A DNA stretch of 64,000 nt from Pseudomonadales bacterium (lineage in GTDB: Bacteria; Pseudomonadota; Gammaproteobacteria; Pseudomonadales; Azotimanducaceae), in the NCBI GenBank assembly GCA_028281885.1, contig JANQJA010000008.1:186001-250000 (forward strand), read 5' to 3'. Below, piece by piece: positions 9,799-18,968 of this stretch; position 1 is the first letter of the stretch, and each line of letters begins with the position of its first letter. The notes under the pieces were generated by a model. That model was not told where the DNA came from, did no database searches, and worked only from the letters and a program-made list of their open reading frames with translations. The position numbers and the translations under genes were made by a program.

Positions 9799-10694
9799 TG
9801 GCAGCGGCAGCACCCATCCCAATGCCGCCACCCGTCACCACGGGTGACCGCCTCAGCTTCACCGTGTTCTTCGCGCTCGCGCTCCATGCGGCACTGATCT
9901 TCGGCATCACGTTTACCTTCAAAGAACGCGGGCCATCCACCCACACCATGGAAGTGACCCTGGCGCAGAGCCGAAGCGAGAATCGACCAGACCGGGCGGA
10001 CTACCTCGCCCAATTTAACCAGGTTGGCAGTGGCACGCTGGAAGAGAAAAAGCTGACCACGACCACAACCAAACCCGAGTTTCAGGACACCGAGATTCGC
10101 GAGACCACACCAGTGCAACAACTCGCCGCTGCGCCCAGGCAACAGGCGATTGAAAAGACCATCATTACCACCACCAGCGAGTCCAGCCGGACGGTGGCCC
10201 AGGTTGAGTCAACCAACGACCCGAGCCAGGTTGAAAGTGACAGCCCGGTGACGAAAACGCTGCTACAGAAGAGTCTTGAAATCGCGAGCCTGGAAGCCCG
10301 TCTTGACGAGCAGCGGCAACTTTACGCCAAGCGCCCCCGGATCAAGCGACTGACCAGCCTGTCTACAGCGTCCAGTGTCGATGCCTACTATCTCAACTCG
10401 TGGCGTCGAAAAGTCGAACGGGTCGGCAACCTCAACTATCCCGCCGAAGCCCGCCGACAGCAGATCTACGGAAGCCTGCGGCTACTGGTATCGCTATATC
10501 CGGATGGTGCGTTGAAAGAAGTGATGCTGCTGCAATCCTCCGGACATGCTGTGCTCGATGACGCCGCCATCGCCATCGTGGAACTCGCCGCCCCCTACTC
10601 CCCCTTCCCAACAGAACTTCGCGAAACTACGGACGTCCTCGAGATCATCCGGACCTGGCAGTTCCGAAAGAACAGTTCACTCGCGAGCTTCTAA
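9798..10694 (+). CDS. tonB: TonB family energy transducer
   Basis: 298-residue inner-membrane protein with a cytoplasmic N-terminus, one membrane anchor (about residues 15-34, FTVFFALALHAALIFGIT) and a variable Gln/Thr-rich periplasmic region. The C-terminal TonB domain carries YPAEARRQQIYGSLRLLVSLYPDG and ends with a TWQF strand. It should couple the proton motive force to outer-membrane transport. The position gshB-tonB-yqgE matches the Pseudomonas order, where this gene is the TonB3-type transducer linked to pilus function; that link is inference here. No exbB/exbD is seen in the window. Confidence 0.85.
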   Translation: MAAAAPIPMPPPVTTGDRLSFTVFFALALHAALIFGITFTFKERGPSTHTMEVTLAQSRSENRPDRADYLAQFNQVGSGTLEEKKLTTTTTKPEFQDTEIRETTPVQQLAAAPRQQAIEKTIITTTSESSRTVAQVESTNDPSQVESDSPVTKTLLQKSLEIASLEARLDEQRQLYAKRPRIKRLTSLSTASSVDAYYLNSWRRKVERVGNLNYPAEARRQQIYGSLRLLVSLYPDGALKEVMLLQSSGHAVLDDAAIAIVELAAPYSPFPTELRETTDVLEIIRTWQFRKNSSLASF

Positions 10695-10696
10695 CC

Positions 10697-11239
10697 GTGT
10701 CCGAGCAGAGTTTCAGAGGTCAGCTACTGATCGCCCTGCCGAGCCTGAAGGGCGACTATTTTGAAGACTCAGTCAGCCTGTTGGTAGAACACAATGATGA
10801 CGGCGCCTTCGGCCTGGTCATCAACCGGCCACTTCGTACGCCGATCGAAGAATTGTTCCCCGATGTCGCAGGCGTGTTTACCTGCCCGGTGATGGAGGGC
10901 GGGCCGGTAGAGCAAAGTCGCGTGTTCTTTCTGCACGACGCCCAACATTCATTCGACTCGACGCTCACAGTCAGCGACGAGATCTCCCTGACTACGTCCG
11001 CTGACTTCATTGAAGCAATGAAGGCGGGCAAGGCTCCCCCTCGCACGCTCGCCATTCTGGGTTACGCGGGCTGGGGCAGCCAGCAACTGGAAAACGAACT
11101 CGCCGACGATGTCTGGCTGCTGACCCCCGCCAGCGGTCTGGTACTGTTTGATGTTCCTTTTGAAGACCGCGCCCATGCCGCCGCTGCGGCGCTGGGCATC
11201 GACCTGAACCTGATGGCACCCACTTCGGGCCGGGACTGA
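10697..11239 (+). CDS. yqgE: YqgE/AlgH family protein (UPF0301)
   Basis: 180-residue protein with a GTG start 2 bases after the tonB stop. Family hallmarks are the N-terminal LIALPSL segment, an NDDGAFGLVINRP core, GGPVEQSRVFFLH, the LGYAGWGSQQLENEL motif and the closing AALGID. The biochemical role of the family is not settled; it was first named in connection with alginate regulation in Pseudomonas. It is nearly always next to ruvX, as here. Confidence 0.94.
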   Translation: MSEQSFRGQLLIALPSLKGDYFEDSVSLLVEHNDDGAFGLVINRPLRTPIEELFPDVAGVFTCPVMEGGPVEQSRVFFLHDAQHSFDSTLTVSDEISLTTSADFIEAMKAGKAPPRTLAILGYAGWGSQQLENELADDVWLLTPASGLVLFDVPFEDRAHAAAAALGIDLNLMAPTSGRD

Positions 11240-11241
11240 AC

Positions 11242-11634
11242 TTGGCCGCAGACATCCTGCTTGGATTCGATTTCGGGATGTCCCGGATCGGCGTTGCCGT
11301 TGGCCAGTCAGTCACCCGGACAGCGACGCCGCTCACCGTGCTGTCAGCCCGCGACGGGATCCCTGACTGGGACGAGGTATCCACGCTGATTGAGGAGTGG
11401 CAACCAATCAGGCTCATTGTCGGTCTGCCGCTCAATATGGATGGCTCGGGGAGCGAGATGTCAGCGCGGGCAGAAAAGTTCGCGCGGCGACTCGAGGGTC
11501 GTTACAACATTCCTTACGACATGGTCGATGAGCGATTGAGCAGTCGTGCCGCCCGGGAACATGTCGATGGCCAAGACCAGTTGGACGCAATCGCCGCCAG
11601 GCTGATCCTGGAAACCTGGCTGAATGAGGCTTAA
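11242..11634 (+). CDS. ruvX: RuvX/YqgF Holliday junction resolvase-like nuclease
   Basis: RNase H-fold protein of 130 residues involved in pre-16S rRNA 5' processing and proposed as a Holliday junction resolvase. Visible motifs are the N-terminal GFDFGMSRIGVAVG with the first catalytic Asp, VGLPLNMDGS, and DERLSSRAA with the second acidic cluster; DQLDAIAA near the C-terminus supplies the last Asp. The TTG start lies 2 bases after yqgE. Its stop codon interlocks with that of pilU on the other strand (TTAA, 11631-11634). Confidence 0.94.
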   Translation: MAADILLGFDFGMSRIGVAVGQSVTRTATPLTVLSARDGIPDWDEVSTLIEEWQPIRLIVGLPLNMDGSGSEMSARAEKFARRLEGRYNIPYDMVDERLSSRAAREHVDGQDQLDAIAARLILETWLNEA

Positions 11635-12776
11635 CGCCCCCTCATGTTCAGCCCGTCCTCATTCTGCTCCAGCGAAAGTCCCTGGGCCGAAGCGGCACGG
11701 CCATCCGGTTCCTTACCCGCCAGCTTGATCATCAACCTGAGGTCGTTACTCGAATCAGCCGCTGCCAGCGCCGCCTCGTAGCTGATCTCGCCGGCGTCAA
11801 AGAGCTGGTAAAGCGCCTGGTCAAACGTCTGCATTCCCTGCTCATTCGACTTGGCCATGATCTCCTTCAAGCCATGGACCTCGCCCTTGCGAATGGTATC
11901 CGCCACCAACGGCGTGTTAATCAGCACTTCGATGGCAGCCTTGCGACCCGAACCATCGACGGTAGGAATCAACTGCTGGGCCACCATACCGCGCAGATTG
12001 AGGGAAAGATCCATCCACACCTGGTCATGCCGATCCGCCGGGAAGAAGTTGATGATCCGGTCGAGCGCCTGGTTTGCGTTGTTAGCATGCAGGGTGGCCA
12101 GGCAAAGATGACCCGTTTCGGCAAACGCCACTGCGTAGTCCATGGTTTCCCGCGTCCTGATCTCGCCGATCATGATGACGTCAGGCGCCTGGCGCAGTGT
12201 GTTCTTCAGGGCGACTTCAAAGCTGGGGGTATCAACCCCGACTTCCCGCTGTGTAACCATGCAGCCCTTGTGTTCATGTATAAACTCGATCGGGTCCTCG
12301 ATGGTGATGATGTGGCCGCGACTGTTCTGGTTTCGATAACCAATCATCGCGGCTAATGACGTCGATTTACCCGTACCGGTGGCACCAACGAAGATGATCA
12401 GCCCACGCTTCGTCATGGCCAGCTTGTTGATAATCTCCGGCAATTCCAGTTCTTCGGTTGTCGGAATATTGGATTCAATCCGGCGCAGCACCATGCCGGC
12501 AAAATTGCGTTGATAAAAGGCACTGACCCGGAAACGTCCGGCAGTTGATGAATGGATCGCGAAGTTGCACTCTCGCTCGGTTTCAAACTCCTGAACCTGC
12601 GCCTCGTTCATCGTACTGTGAACCATCTCGCGCGCCTGCTCCGCCGTCAGCGGTGTCTTCGATAACGGCATCATCCGTCCGGACACCTTGATTGAAGGTG
12701 GCAGCCCCGAAGTAATAAACAGATCGGATGCCCCCTGGTCGACAACCACCTTCAACAACTTGTCAAAATCAATCAT
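11631..12776 (-). CDS. pilU: Type IV pilus retraction ATPase PilU
   Basis: Hexameric secretion-type ATPase of 381 residues, accessory to PilT in pilus retraction. It has a PAS-like N-terminal domain (ASDLFITSGLPPSIKVSG), a Walker A GATGTGKST, the Asp-box region EDPIEFIHEHKGC, a Walker B IMIGEIRTRETMD, and the His-box GHLCLATLHANNA. The Glu-rich tail after residue 350 is typical of PilU and absent from PilT. It lies 7 bases downstream of pilT. Confidence 0.96.
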   Translation of the reverse strand: MIDFDKLLKVVVDQGASDLFITSGLPPSIKVSGRMMPLSKTPLTAEQAREMVHSTMNEAQVQEFETERECNFAIHSSTAGRFRVSAFYQRNFAGMVLRRIESNIPTTEELELPEIINKLAMTKRGLIIFVGATGTGKSTSLAAMIGYRNQNSRGHIITIEDPIEFIHEHKGCMVTQREVGVDTPSFEVALKNTLRQAPDVIMIGEIRTRETMDYAVAFAETGHLCLATLHANNANQALDRIINFFPADRHDQVWMDLSLNLRGMVAQQLIPTVDGSGRKAAIEVLINTPLVADTIRKGEVHGLKEIMAKSNEQGMQTFDQALYQLFDAGEISYEAALAAADSSNDLRLMIKLAGKEPDGRAASAQGLSLEQNEDGLNMRGR

Positions 12777-12783
12777 GGTTCAG

Positions 12784-13821
12784 CTACTTGAAGTCTTCCG
12801 GCATCTTCGCCTTTTCACGCGCCTGTTCGTTGGTAATCAGGTTCTTTTCGATCAATCGCTTCAGGCACTGATCGAGTGTCTGCATACCCATTGACCCGCC
12901 GGTCTGGATCGCAGAGTACATCTGGGCAACCTTGTCTTCCCGGATCAGGTTACGAATGGCTGGCGTACAAAGCATGATCTCGTGGGCAGCGACCCGGCCG
13001 CCACCAACTTTTTTAAGTAGTGTCTGGGAAACCACCGCCTGCAGGGATTCAGAGAGCATTGATCGAACCATCGACTTCTCGGAAGCGGGGAATACATCAA
13101 TCACCCGGTCGATCGTCTTGGCCGCCGATGATGTATGCAGCGTGCCGAAAACCATGTGGCCCGTCTCCGCCGCCTCCAGCGCAAGCCTGATTGTCTCAAG
13201 ATCGCGCATCTCGCCGACGAGAATAATGTCCGGGTCTTCCCGCAGCGCACTTCTCAGTGCTTCGTTGAAACCCAGTGTGTCCCGATGGACCTCACGCTGG
13301 TTGACCAGGCATTTTTTGCTTTCATGAACAAATTCGATCGGATCCTCGACCGTCAGGATATGCTGGTAGCGATTGTCATTGATGTAATCCATCATCGCGG
13401 CCAGCGTTGTACTCTTGCCTGACCCGGTCGGGCCGGTCACAGTAATCAGTCCCCGCGGGGTCTGGGCGATCCGCTGAAACACTTCCCCCATGCCCAGCTC
13501 TTCCATAGTGAGCACCTTCGACGGAATCGTTCGAAACACACCACCTGCACCGCGATTATGGTTGAAAGCGTTGACCCTGAACCGCGCAACGCCCGGCACT
13601 TCAAATGAAAAGTCCGTTTCGAAGAACTCTTCATAGTCCTTGCGCTGCTTATCGTTCATGATCTCGTATATCAGCGAGTGGACTTCTTTGTGGTCCAAAG
13701 CCGGCAGGTTAATGCGACGAATATCACCATCCACTCGAATCATCGGAGGCAAGCCAGCCGACAGATGCAGGTCAGAGGCTCCCTGCTTCTCACTAAAGGC
13801 AAGTAATTCTGTAATGTCCAT
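12784..13821 (-). CDS. pilT: Type IV pilus retraction ATPase PilT
   Basis: Motor that drives pilus retraction and twitching. The protein is 345 residues from the chosen ATG (MDITELLAFSEKQGASDLHLS), which is preceded by an AGGAAG ribosome-binding site; an upstream in-frame start at 13887 adds non-homologous residues and is rejected. Motifs are Walker A GPTGSGKSTT, Asp box EDPIEFVHE, Walker B ILVGEMRDLETI, His box GHMVFGTLHTSSA, and the AIRNLIREDK motif needed for retraction. It is divergent from yggS, the classic arrangement. Confidence 0.97.
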   Translation of the reverse strand: MDITELLAFSEKQGASDLHLSAGLPPMIRVDGDIRRINLPALDHKEVHSLIYEIMNDKQRKDYEEFFETDFSFEVPGVARFRVNAFNHNRGAGGVFRTIPSKVLTMEELGMGEVFQRIAQTPRGLITVTGPTGSGKSTTLAAMMDYINDNRYQHILTVEDPIEFVHESKKCLVNQREVHRDTLGFNEALRSALREDPDIILVGEMRDLETIRLALEAAETGHMVFGTLHTSSAAKTIDRVIDVFPASEKSMVRSMLSESLQAVVSQTLLKKVGGGRVAAHEIMLCTPAIRNLIREDKVAQMYSAIQTGGSMGMQTLDQCLKRLIEKNLITNEQAREKAKMPEDFK

Positions 13822-13915
13822 GCGATCTTCCTGTAGGGCAGTTGGGAGGCGCTGGGTAAGCGGTAATAGTATTATCGTAGCCCGCATTTAACCACAGAAT
13901 GGCGCCCCGGCGATC

Positions 13916-14605
13916 ATGGACTCTATTGCGACACGGCTTCAGGTCGTACGGACACGTATTGAAAACGCCTGCCTCCGCTATGAGCGCGATCCCGCCACCA
14001 TCCGACTGCTGGCGGTCAGCAAAACAAAACGTGATGCAGCGATCCGGGCGGCCGCTGACGCAGGCCAACAGGAGTTTGGAGAAAATTACCTGCAGGAGGC
14101 GCTGGGCAAGATCGAATCACTTGCGGGGAAAGGGTTGCACTGGCACTTTATCGGCGCGGTTCAGTCCAACAAGACCCGCCAGATCGCGACGCATTTTGAC
14201 TGGGTACATACACTTGCATCGGCCAAACATGCCAGGCGCCTGAGTGATCAGCGCCCCGACAATTTACCACCGCTCAAGGTACTGATTCAGGTAAACATTT
14301 CCGACGAACCCAGCAAGGCAGGTATTGCAACCAGTGAGGCCATCGACCTGGCACGCCAGATCGCAACGCTGGAGCGGCTTGAGCTACGAGGCCTGATGGC
14401 AATTCCTCGCGCCGCCGACCACCTGGAAGACCAGCGGGTCCCTTTTCGTCAGCTGGCCGAACTCCGTACCCGGGTTCAGCAGGAACTCGACCTGCCCGAC
14501 TTCAATGAACTTTCGATGGGCATGAGCGAAGATGCGGATGTGGCCATCGCTGAAGGGAGCACCTGGTTACGTATCGGCACCGCCATTTTCGGGCCCCGCA
14601 ACTGA
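13916..14605 (+). CDS. yggS: YggS/PLPBP pyridoxal phosphate homeostasis protein
   Basis: 229-residue single-domain alanine-racemase-fold protein that binds PLP and buffers vitamin B6 and amino-acid metabolism. The PLP lysine is K36 in LLAVSKTK. Other conserved parts are FGENYLQEAL, WHFIGAVQSNK, QVNISDEPSKAGI, LRGLMAIP and the phosphate-binding LSMGMSEDADVAI. It sits directly upstream of proC, a nearly universal pairing. Confidence 0.95.
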   Translation: MDSIATRLQVVRTRIENACLRYERDPATIRLLAVSKTKRDAAIRAAADAGQQEFGENYLQEALGKIESLAGKGLHWHFIGAVQSNKTRQIATHFDWVHTLASAKHARRLSDQRPDNLPPLKVLIQVNISDEPSKAGIATSEAIDLARQIATLERLELRGLMAIPRAADHLEDQRVPFRQLAELRTRVQQELDLPDFNELSMGMSEDADVAIAEGSTWLRIGTAIFGPRN

Positions 14606-14616
14606 CAGGAGACGTT

Positions 14617-15432
14617 ATGTCCGAATCAATCATCACATTTATCGGCGCCGGCAATATTGCGCGGGCAATTATCGGCGGACTGGTCGACGCTGGTTATCCG
14701 CGACCGGCGATTCGCGCCGTGGACCCATCGGCAGAACAGCGAGCCGCTCTGCCCGAAAGCATTGCAGCATTTGACGAGGCAGGTTCCGTGCTCGATGAGG
14801 CCGCTGCCATCATCGTCTGCGTCAAGCCAGACCTTGTGCGTCCGGTGCTGGCAGAGCTTGGCCCCTCGCTCAGCGGACAACTCGTCATCAGCGTTGCGGC
14901 CGGGGTCACAGTGGCAACCATGTCAAACGCCATCGGCTACGCCGGACCGGTAGTCCGCTGTATGCCCAACACACCCGCGCTGGTCCAGGCCGGCATGATC
15001 GGCCTGTATGCCAACGACAAGACCTCACAGGGTCAGCGAAACCTGGCCGAAACCGTGATGCAAGCCGTGGGCGAGACGCTCTGGTTCAAAGACGAATCCG
15101 ATCTCGACGCGGTCACCGCGGTATCCGGTAGCGGTCCCGCCTATTTCTTCCTGGTGATGGAAGCGATGGAGCAGGCTGCCATCGAACTGGGGCTGGCGCG
15201 AGAAACGGCGCGAAAGCTGGTGCTGCAGACAGCCCTGGGCGCTGCCCGCATGGCTATTCAGAGTGATGACGATCCAGCCCAGTTGCGCCGAAACGTGACA
15301 TCACCGGGCGGTACAACCGAAGCGGCGATCAACGCCCTGATTGACAGCGACCTTCACGCGGCTTTTGCCGGCGCGCTCAGGACTGCACGCCAACGTTCAG
15401 AAGAACTGGCAAAAGAGGCGGATGTCGAGTAA
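14617..15432 (+). CDS. proC: Pyrroline-5-carboxylate reductase
   Basis: Final step of proline synthesis, reducing pyrroline-5-carboxylate with NAD(P)H. The 271-residue protein has an N-terminal Rossmann motif FIGAGNIARAIIGGL, VKPDLVRPVL, VAAGVT, the RCMPNTPALVQAG loop, and the C-terminal dimer domain with SGSGPAYFF and TSPGGTTEAAI. A GGAGA ribosome-binding site precedes the ATG; the gene is 11 bases after yggS. Confidence 0.96.
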   Translation: MSESIITFIGAGNIARAIIGGLVDAGYPRPAIRAVDPSAEQRAALPESIAAFDEAGSVLDEAAAIIVCVKPDLVRPVLAELGPSLSGQLVISVAAGVTVATMSNAIGYAGPVVRCMPNTPALVQAGMIGLYANDKTSQGQRNLAETVMQAVGETLWFKDESDLDAVTAVSGSGPAYFFLVMEAMEQAAIELGLARETARKLVLQTALGAARMAIQSDDDPAQLRRNVTSPGGTTEAAINALIDSDLHAAFAGALRTARQRSEELAKEADVE

Positions 15433-15491
15433 CTACCAGATGGGTTCGTTATAATTCCGCGACACGTAACCACATTGTTCAGAGCTGTTTC

Positions 15492-16088
15492 ATGACTGCG
15501 AATCTCGCCAGCGCCGGCGCCTACATCGTACAAACTTTTTTTGGTCTGTATGTGGTTGCCCTGATGCTCCGGTTCCTGATGCAGGTATCAAGAGTCGATT
15601 ATTACAATCCCATCTCCCAGGCAATCGTCAAGCTGACAGATCCGCCTATTCAGCCACTGCGCAGCCTTCTGCCCACCGTCAGGGGGGTCAATTTCGCAAC
15701 GCTGGCCGTTGCCTTCGTTGTCCAGCTTGTTGCCGTCGTGTTGGTCATGCTGCTATCGGGGGGACCGATTCTCCATCCGATATATGTTGCCTGGGTCATG
15801 GTGGGGTTGTTTTCGCTGATCTTCGACATCTATTTTTTCGCCCTGATCATCATGGTGATTGCAAGCTGGATCGCGCCTTATTCAAACCACCCCGCGCTCA
15901 CCCTGACCCATCAACTCACCGAACCAATCTGTGCCCCGGCCCGGCGGTTATTGCCACCCATGGGAGGCCTGGATTTTTCAATTATTCTGGTGTTCATGTT
16001 CATCGTAATCATCGACCGGATTCTTGTGATCGAGCCCCTCGCCCATCAGTACCTGCGCATTCCACCGGGACTGATTCTTGGGCTCTGA
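15492..16088 (+). CDS. yggT: YggT family integral membrane protein
   Basis: 198-residue hydrophobic protein made of two copies of the YGGT module, each with two membrane helices. Repeats are visible around LMLRFLMQVSRVDYYNPISQAIVKLTDP and, in the second half, VIASWIAPYSNHPALTLTHQLTEP. Family members are linked to cation and osmotic tolerance, with no agreed mechanism. A TATAAT sequence at 15450-15455 might serve as a -10 box, without a good -35. Confidence 0.92.
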   Translation: MTANLASAGAYIVQTFFGLYVVALMLRFLMQVSRVDYYNPISQAIVKLTDPPIQPLRSLLPTVRGVNFATLAVAFVVQLVAVVLVMLLSGGPILHPIYVAWVMVGLFSLIFDIYFFALIIMVIASWIAPYSNHPALTLTHQLTEPICAPARRLLPPMGGLDFSIILVFMFIVIIDRILVIEPLAHQYLRIPPGLILGL

Positions 16089-16149
16089 CCCGGCTGCAGA
16101 TACTGTGCTGGATCATCGTGCCGACCAGATAGTCGGCAAAACTGAATTC

Positions 16150-16581
16150 ATGATCCGCACAATAGCGCTGGTAACAGGCTGCCTGTTGAGCTGCGCAGTC
16201 GGTGCTGAACAGATTCGCTGGAAGGGTTTCGACATTTACTACACCACCTTCCCGTCCACCGTCATTCCACCGGAAGTTGCGAGCCTGCACAACATCGTGC
16301 GCGGCGAGCAGCGCATATTGACCAACATTACGGTTCGCCGGAACGGAACGCCGACCAGGGCATCCGTCGCCGGCACTGCAACCAACCTGCTCGGCCAGAC
16401 CACCCGCCTGGCGTTCAGTGAAATCATCGAGCCGGAGGCAATCTACTATCTGGCCAACCAGCTCGTCAGCGAGCGGGATACGCTTCGTTACATAATCAAC
16501 GTTCGGCCATTGGATCATGACGGCGATCCCTATCGGCTGACGTTTGAGCGACGCTACTACGATGACGGCAGGCAACAATGA
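16150..16581 (+). CDS. DUF4426 exported protein
   Basis: 143-residue protein with a clear signal peptide (IRTIALVTGCLLSCAVGAEQ, cleavage after Ala), so probably periplasmic. The mature part carries the family pattern: IYYTTFPSTVIPPEVA, then NITVRRNG and a beta-rich C-terminus ending RRYYDD. The ATG at 16150 was chosen because it begins the signal peptide; an upstream TTG at 16078 inside yggT gives a non-homologous leader. The gene sits between yggT and rdgB, where many gammaproteobacteria also have metX and metW; both are absent here. Function unknown. Confidence 0.85.
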   Translation: MIRTIALVTGCLLSCAVGAEQIRWKGFDIYYTTFPSTVIPPEVASLHNIVRGEQRILTNITVRRNGTPTRASVAGTATNLLGQTTRLAFSEIIEPEAIYYLANQLVSERDTLRYIINVRPLDHDGDPYRLTFERRYYDDGRQQ

Positions 16582-17162
16582 GAGTTGTCCTGGCGTCAGG
16601 TAATCAACACAAGATCGACGAGATTGCGAGGATCCTGCCATCCTCATGGGCACTGACGCCCCAGTCAGCATTCGATGTCTCCCCAGCGGACGAGACCGGA
16701 TTAACGTTTGTTGAGAACGCCATCCTGAAGGCACGACATGCTGCCCGGGAAACCGGGCTCGCAGCCATCGCTGATGATTCAGGACTGGAAGTTGACGCAC
16801 TGGACGGTGCACCCGGCATTTACTCAGCCCGCTACGCCGGACCCGATGCCAGCGATACCGACAACAATGCGAAACTCCTGAAAGACCTGGCCGATTCCGA
16901 TGAAGAAAACCGCACTGCCCGGTTTCGATGCGTGATCGTCCTGCTGCGCCATGAATCTGACCCCATGCCCCTTATCGCCAGCGGGACGCTGGAAGGGAGC
17001 ATCCTGTTCGAACCTCGGGGTATCCAGGGGTTCGGTTACGATCCGCTGTTCTACCTGCCGGATCGCAGGCTGGCCGTCGCCGAACTGGCCGGACCCGAAA
17101 AGGATGCCATCAGTCACCGCGGACAGGCACTCAGACAGTTCCGTCAACTCATCGAACCTTGA
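16578..17162 (+). CDS. rdgB: XTP/dITP diphosphatase RdgB
   Basis: House-cleaning enzyme that hydrolyses dITP, XTP and ITP to keep deaminated purines out of DNA. The 194-residue protein shows LASGNQHKIDEI, ETGLTFVENAILKARHAA, the catalytic ADDSGLEVDALDGAPGIYSARYAG split across residues 70-92, and GFGYDPLFYLP. It overlaps the DUF4426 gene by 4 bases, and its stop overlaps the hemW start. Confidence 0.96.
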   Translation: MRVVLASGNQHKIDEIARILPSSWALTPQSAFDVSPADETGLTFVENAILKARHAARETGLAAIADDSGLEVDALDGAPGIYSARYAGPDASDTDNNAKLLKDLADSDEENRTARFRCVIVLLRHESDPMPLIASGTLEGSILFEPRGIQGFGYDPLFYLPDRRLAVAELAGPEKDAISHRGQALRQFRQLIEP

Positions 17163-18307
17163 TGGATATTCCGCTTTCGCTCTACGTCCACATACCCTGG
17201 TGTATTCGCAAGTGTCCGTATTGCGATTTCAACTCCCACGAAACCAGGGGTGACATTCCGGAAGCTGCCTACATCGAAGCTCTGCGGGCCGACCTCGCAG
17301 CCGATGTCCAACACTTCAGTGAGAACAGAACCGTGCAGTCGATCTTCTTCGGCGGGGGCACACCCAGTTTGTTCAGTCCTGACGGCATTGCCAGCGTACT
17401 GACGATGATCGCCGACACAATGGCGGTCGCACCAGAGGCCGAGATCACTCTCGAAGCAAACCCCGGCACCCTCACCGATTCTCGGGCCCGGTTTGCCGGT
17501 TACAGAAGCGCCGGCATCAATCGGCTCAGCATTGGCGCCCAGTCTTTCGTTGATGCGCAACTTGCGCAGCTTGGCAGGATTCACACCTCGCAACAGATTA
17601 CGAGCGCAGTGACCGGCGCCAGGGATGTCGGATTCAAACGAGTCAATCTCGATATCATGCACGGGCTGCCGGGACAAACCGATGAACTGGCCTGCCAGGA
17701 TCTGGCGCAGGCCATCTCACTGGCGCCCGAACATCTGTCCTGGTACCAGCTGACGATCGAGCCCAATACCGTTTTTCACCGCAAACCGCCGGTGCTTCCC
17801 GAAGAACAAATCATGGCCTCCATTCAGGATGCCGGCGCTAAGCTGATTAAAGACGCAGGTTACGAACGATACGAAGTGTCAGCCTTCAGTCGTCCTGGTG
17901 CCGAAAGCAGGCACAACATGAACTATTGGCTATTTGGCGACTACCTCGGCATCGGAGCAGGCAGTCACGGCAAGATCACCACATCATCCGGCAGCGTGAC
18001 ACGGACCAGCAAGACTCGATTACCAAAAGACTACCTGACGAATCCAAACGCCAAACGACGTTCCGTCGCGCCCGACGAACTGGCTGTGGAATTTCTGATG
18101 AACGCGCTTCGGCTGGTTCACGGGTTTCCCCTCGGCCTGTTCGAAGACCGAACCGGCTTAAGCCGAGAGATACTCACATCCTTTGCCGAGGCCGGAGAGA
18201 AAGCCGGAATGCTGGATACAACGGTCGACGAGCTAAGACCCTCTCAACGTGGTCTGGACTATCTGAACAATCTCCTATTGCTCGCAGACGATACTATTGA
18301 GGCGTAG
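17162..18307 (+). CDS. hemW: HemW-type radical SAM protein (heme chaperone)
   Basis: Radical SAM protein related to coproporphyrinogen dehydrogenase but acting as a heme chaperone. The cluster motif is CIRKCPYCDF (CxxxCxxC), with an extra-domain RHNMNYW motif typical of HemW, GGGTPSLF and LSIGAQSF in the SAM barrel, and a C-terminal HemN_C domain. The ATG overlaps the rdgB stop (TGATG). The 3' end overlaps trmB on the other strand by 14 bases. Confidence 0.94.
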   Translation: MDIPLSLYVHIPWCIRKCPYCDFNSHETRGDIPEAAYIEALRADLAADVQHFSENRTVQSIFFGGGTPSLFSPDGIASVLTMIADTMAVAPEAEITLEANPGTLTDSRARFAGYRSAGINRLSIGAQSFVDAQLAQLGRIHTSQQITSAVTGARDVGFKRVNLDIMHGLPGQTDELACQDLAQAISLAPEHLSWYQLTIEPNTVFHRKPPVLPEEQIMASIQDAGAKLIKDAGYERYEVSAFSRPGAESRHNMNYWLFGDYLGIGAGSHGKITTSSGSVTRTSKTRLPKDYLTNPNAKRRSVAPDELAVEFLMNALRLVHGFPLGLFEDRTGLSREILTSFAEAGEKAGMLDTTVDELRPSQRGLDYLNNLLLLADDTIEA

Positions 18308-18968
18308 AACTAACCCTTTGCCAGGCCAGGTCAAAGACTTCGTGGCCCAGCCGAATTCCGCGCTGCTCATATTTCGTTTCCGGTCGTGAAGGGGGTTGAG
18401 TCTCCACCAGCACATCCACCATACCCATCACTTCCCGAATCGATGTTGCATAGGGCGCCCAATCAGTCGCGATATGAATGACCCCGCCTGGCTTGAGTCG
18501 ACTGACCAGCAGCTCGGCAAACTCCCGACTGATCAGACGACGTTTGTGGTGGCGTTTCTTGTGCCAGGGGTCCGGAAAGAAAATCTGAATCACATCTGCA
18601 CAATCGCAGGGGATGGCATTGGTCAGTACGGGAACTCCGTCATCGTTAAACACGCGCAGGTTGGTGAGGTTCTTCTCAGCGGCTTCGATCAGCAGATGTC
18701 CGACACCAGGCGGATGCACTTCGATGCCAATGAAATGTCGTTCGGGCGCGGTAGCGGCCATCTCAATCAGCGAAGCGCCCATGCCAAAACCAATCTCAAT
18801 GGTCAGCGGCGCCTGTATACCGAAGATGGCAATCGGATCAATCAATCCGTCCTCAACATCAAGGCCAAAACGAGGCCATAGTGATTCGAGCGCGCGCCGC
18901 TGTCCTTCCGTCATACGACCGGCGCGAATAACATAGGAGCGCACGCCTTCCTTCATCACCGGATTCAT
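18294..18968 (-). CDS. trmB: tRNA (guanine-N7)-methyltransferase TrmB
   Basis: Makes m7G46 in the variable loop of tRNA. SAM-binding motif EIGFGMGASLIEMA, IGIEVHPPGVGHLL and the hallmark FPDPWHKKRHHKRRL are visible, with a C-terminal TKYEQRG. I chose the ATG at 18968 (MNPVMKEGVRSYV), which overlaps the preceding DUF423 gene by 4 bases; the longer frame from 19067 adds an unlikely leader inside that gene. Confidence 0.94.
   Translation of the reverse strand: MNPVMKEGVRSYVIRAGRMTEGQRRALESLWPRFGLDVEDGLIDPIAIFGIQAPLTIEIGFGMGASLIEMAATAPERHFIGIEVHPPGVGHLLIEAAEKNLTNLRVFNDDGVPVLTNAIPCDCADVIQIFFPDPWHKKRHHKRRLISREFAELLVSRLKPGGVIHIATDWAPYATSIREVMGMVDVLVETQPPSRPETKYEQRGIRLGHEVFDLAWQRVSSTPQ

Noticed and set aside
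15450-15455. TATAAT before yggT as a promoter
   Set aside because: No -35 hexamer at a proper distance; it may be chance in a short AT-rich gap.
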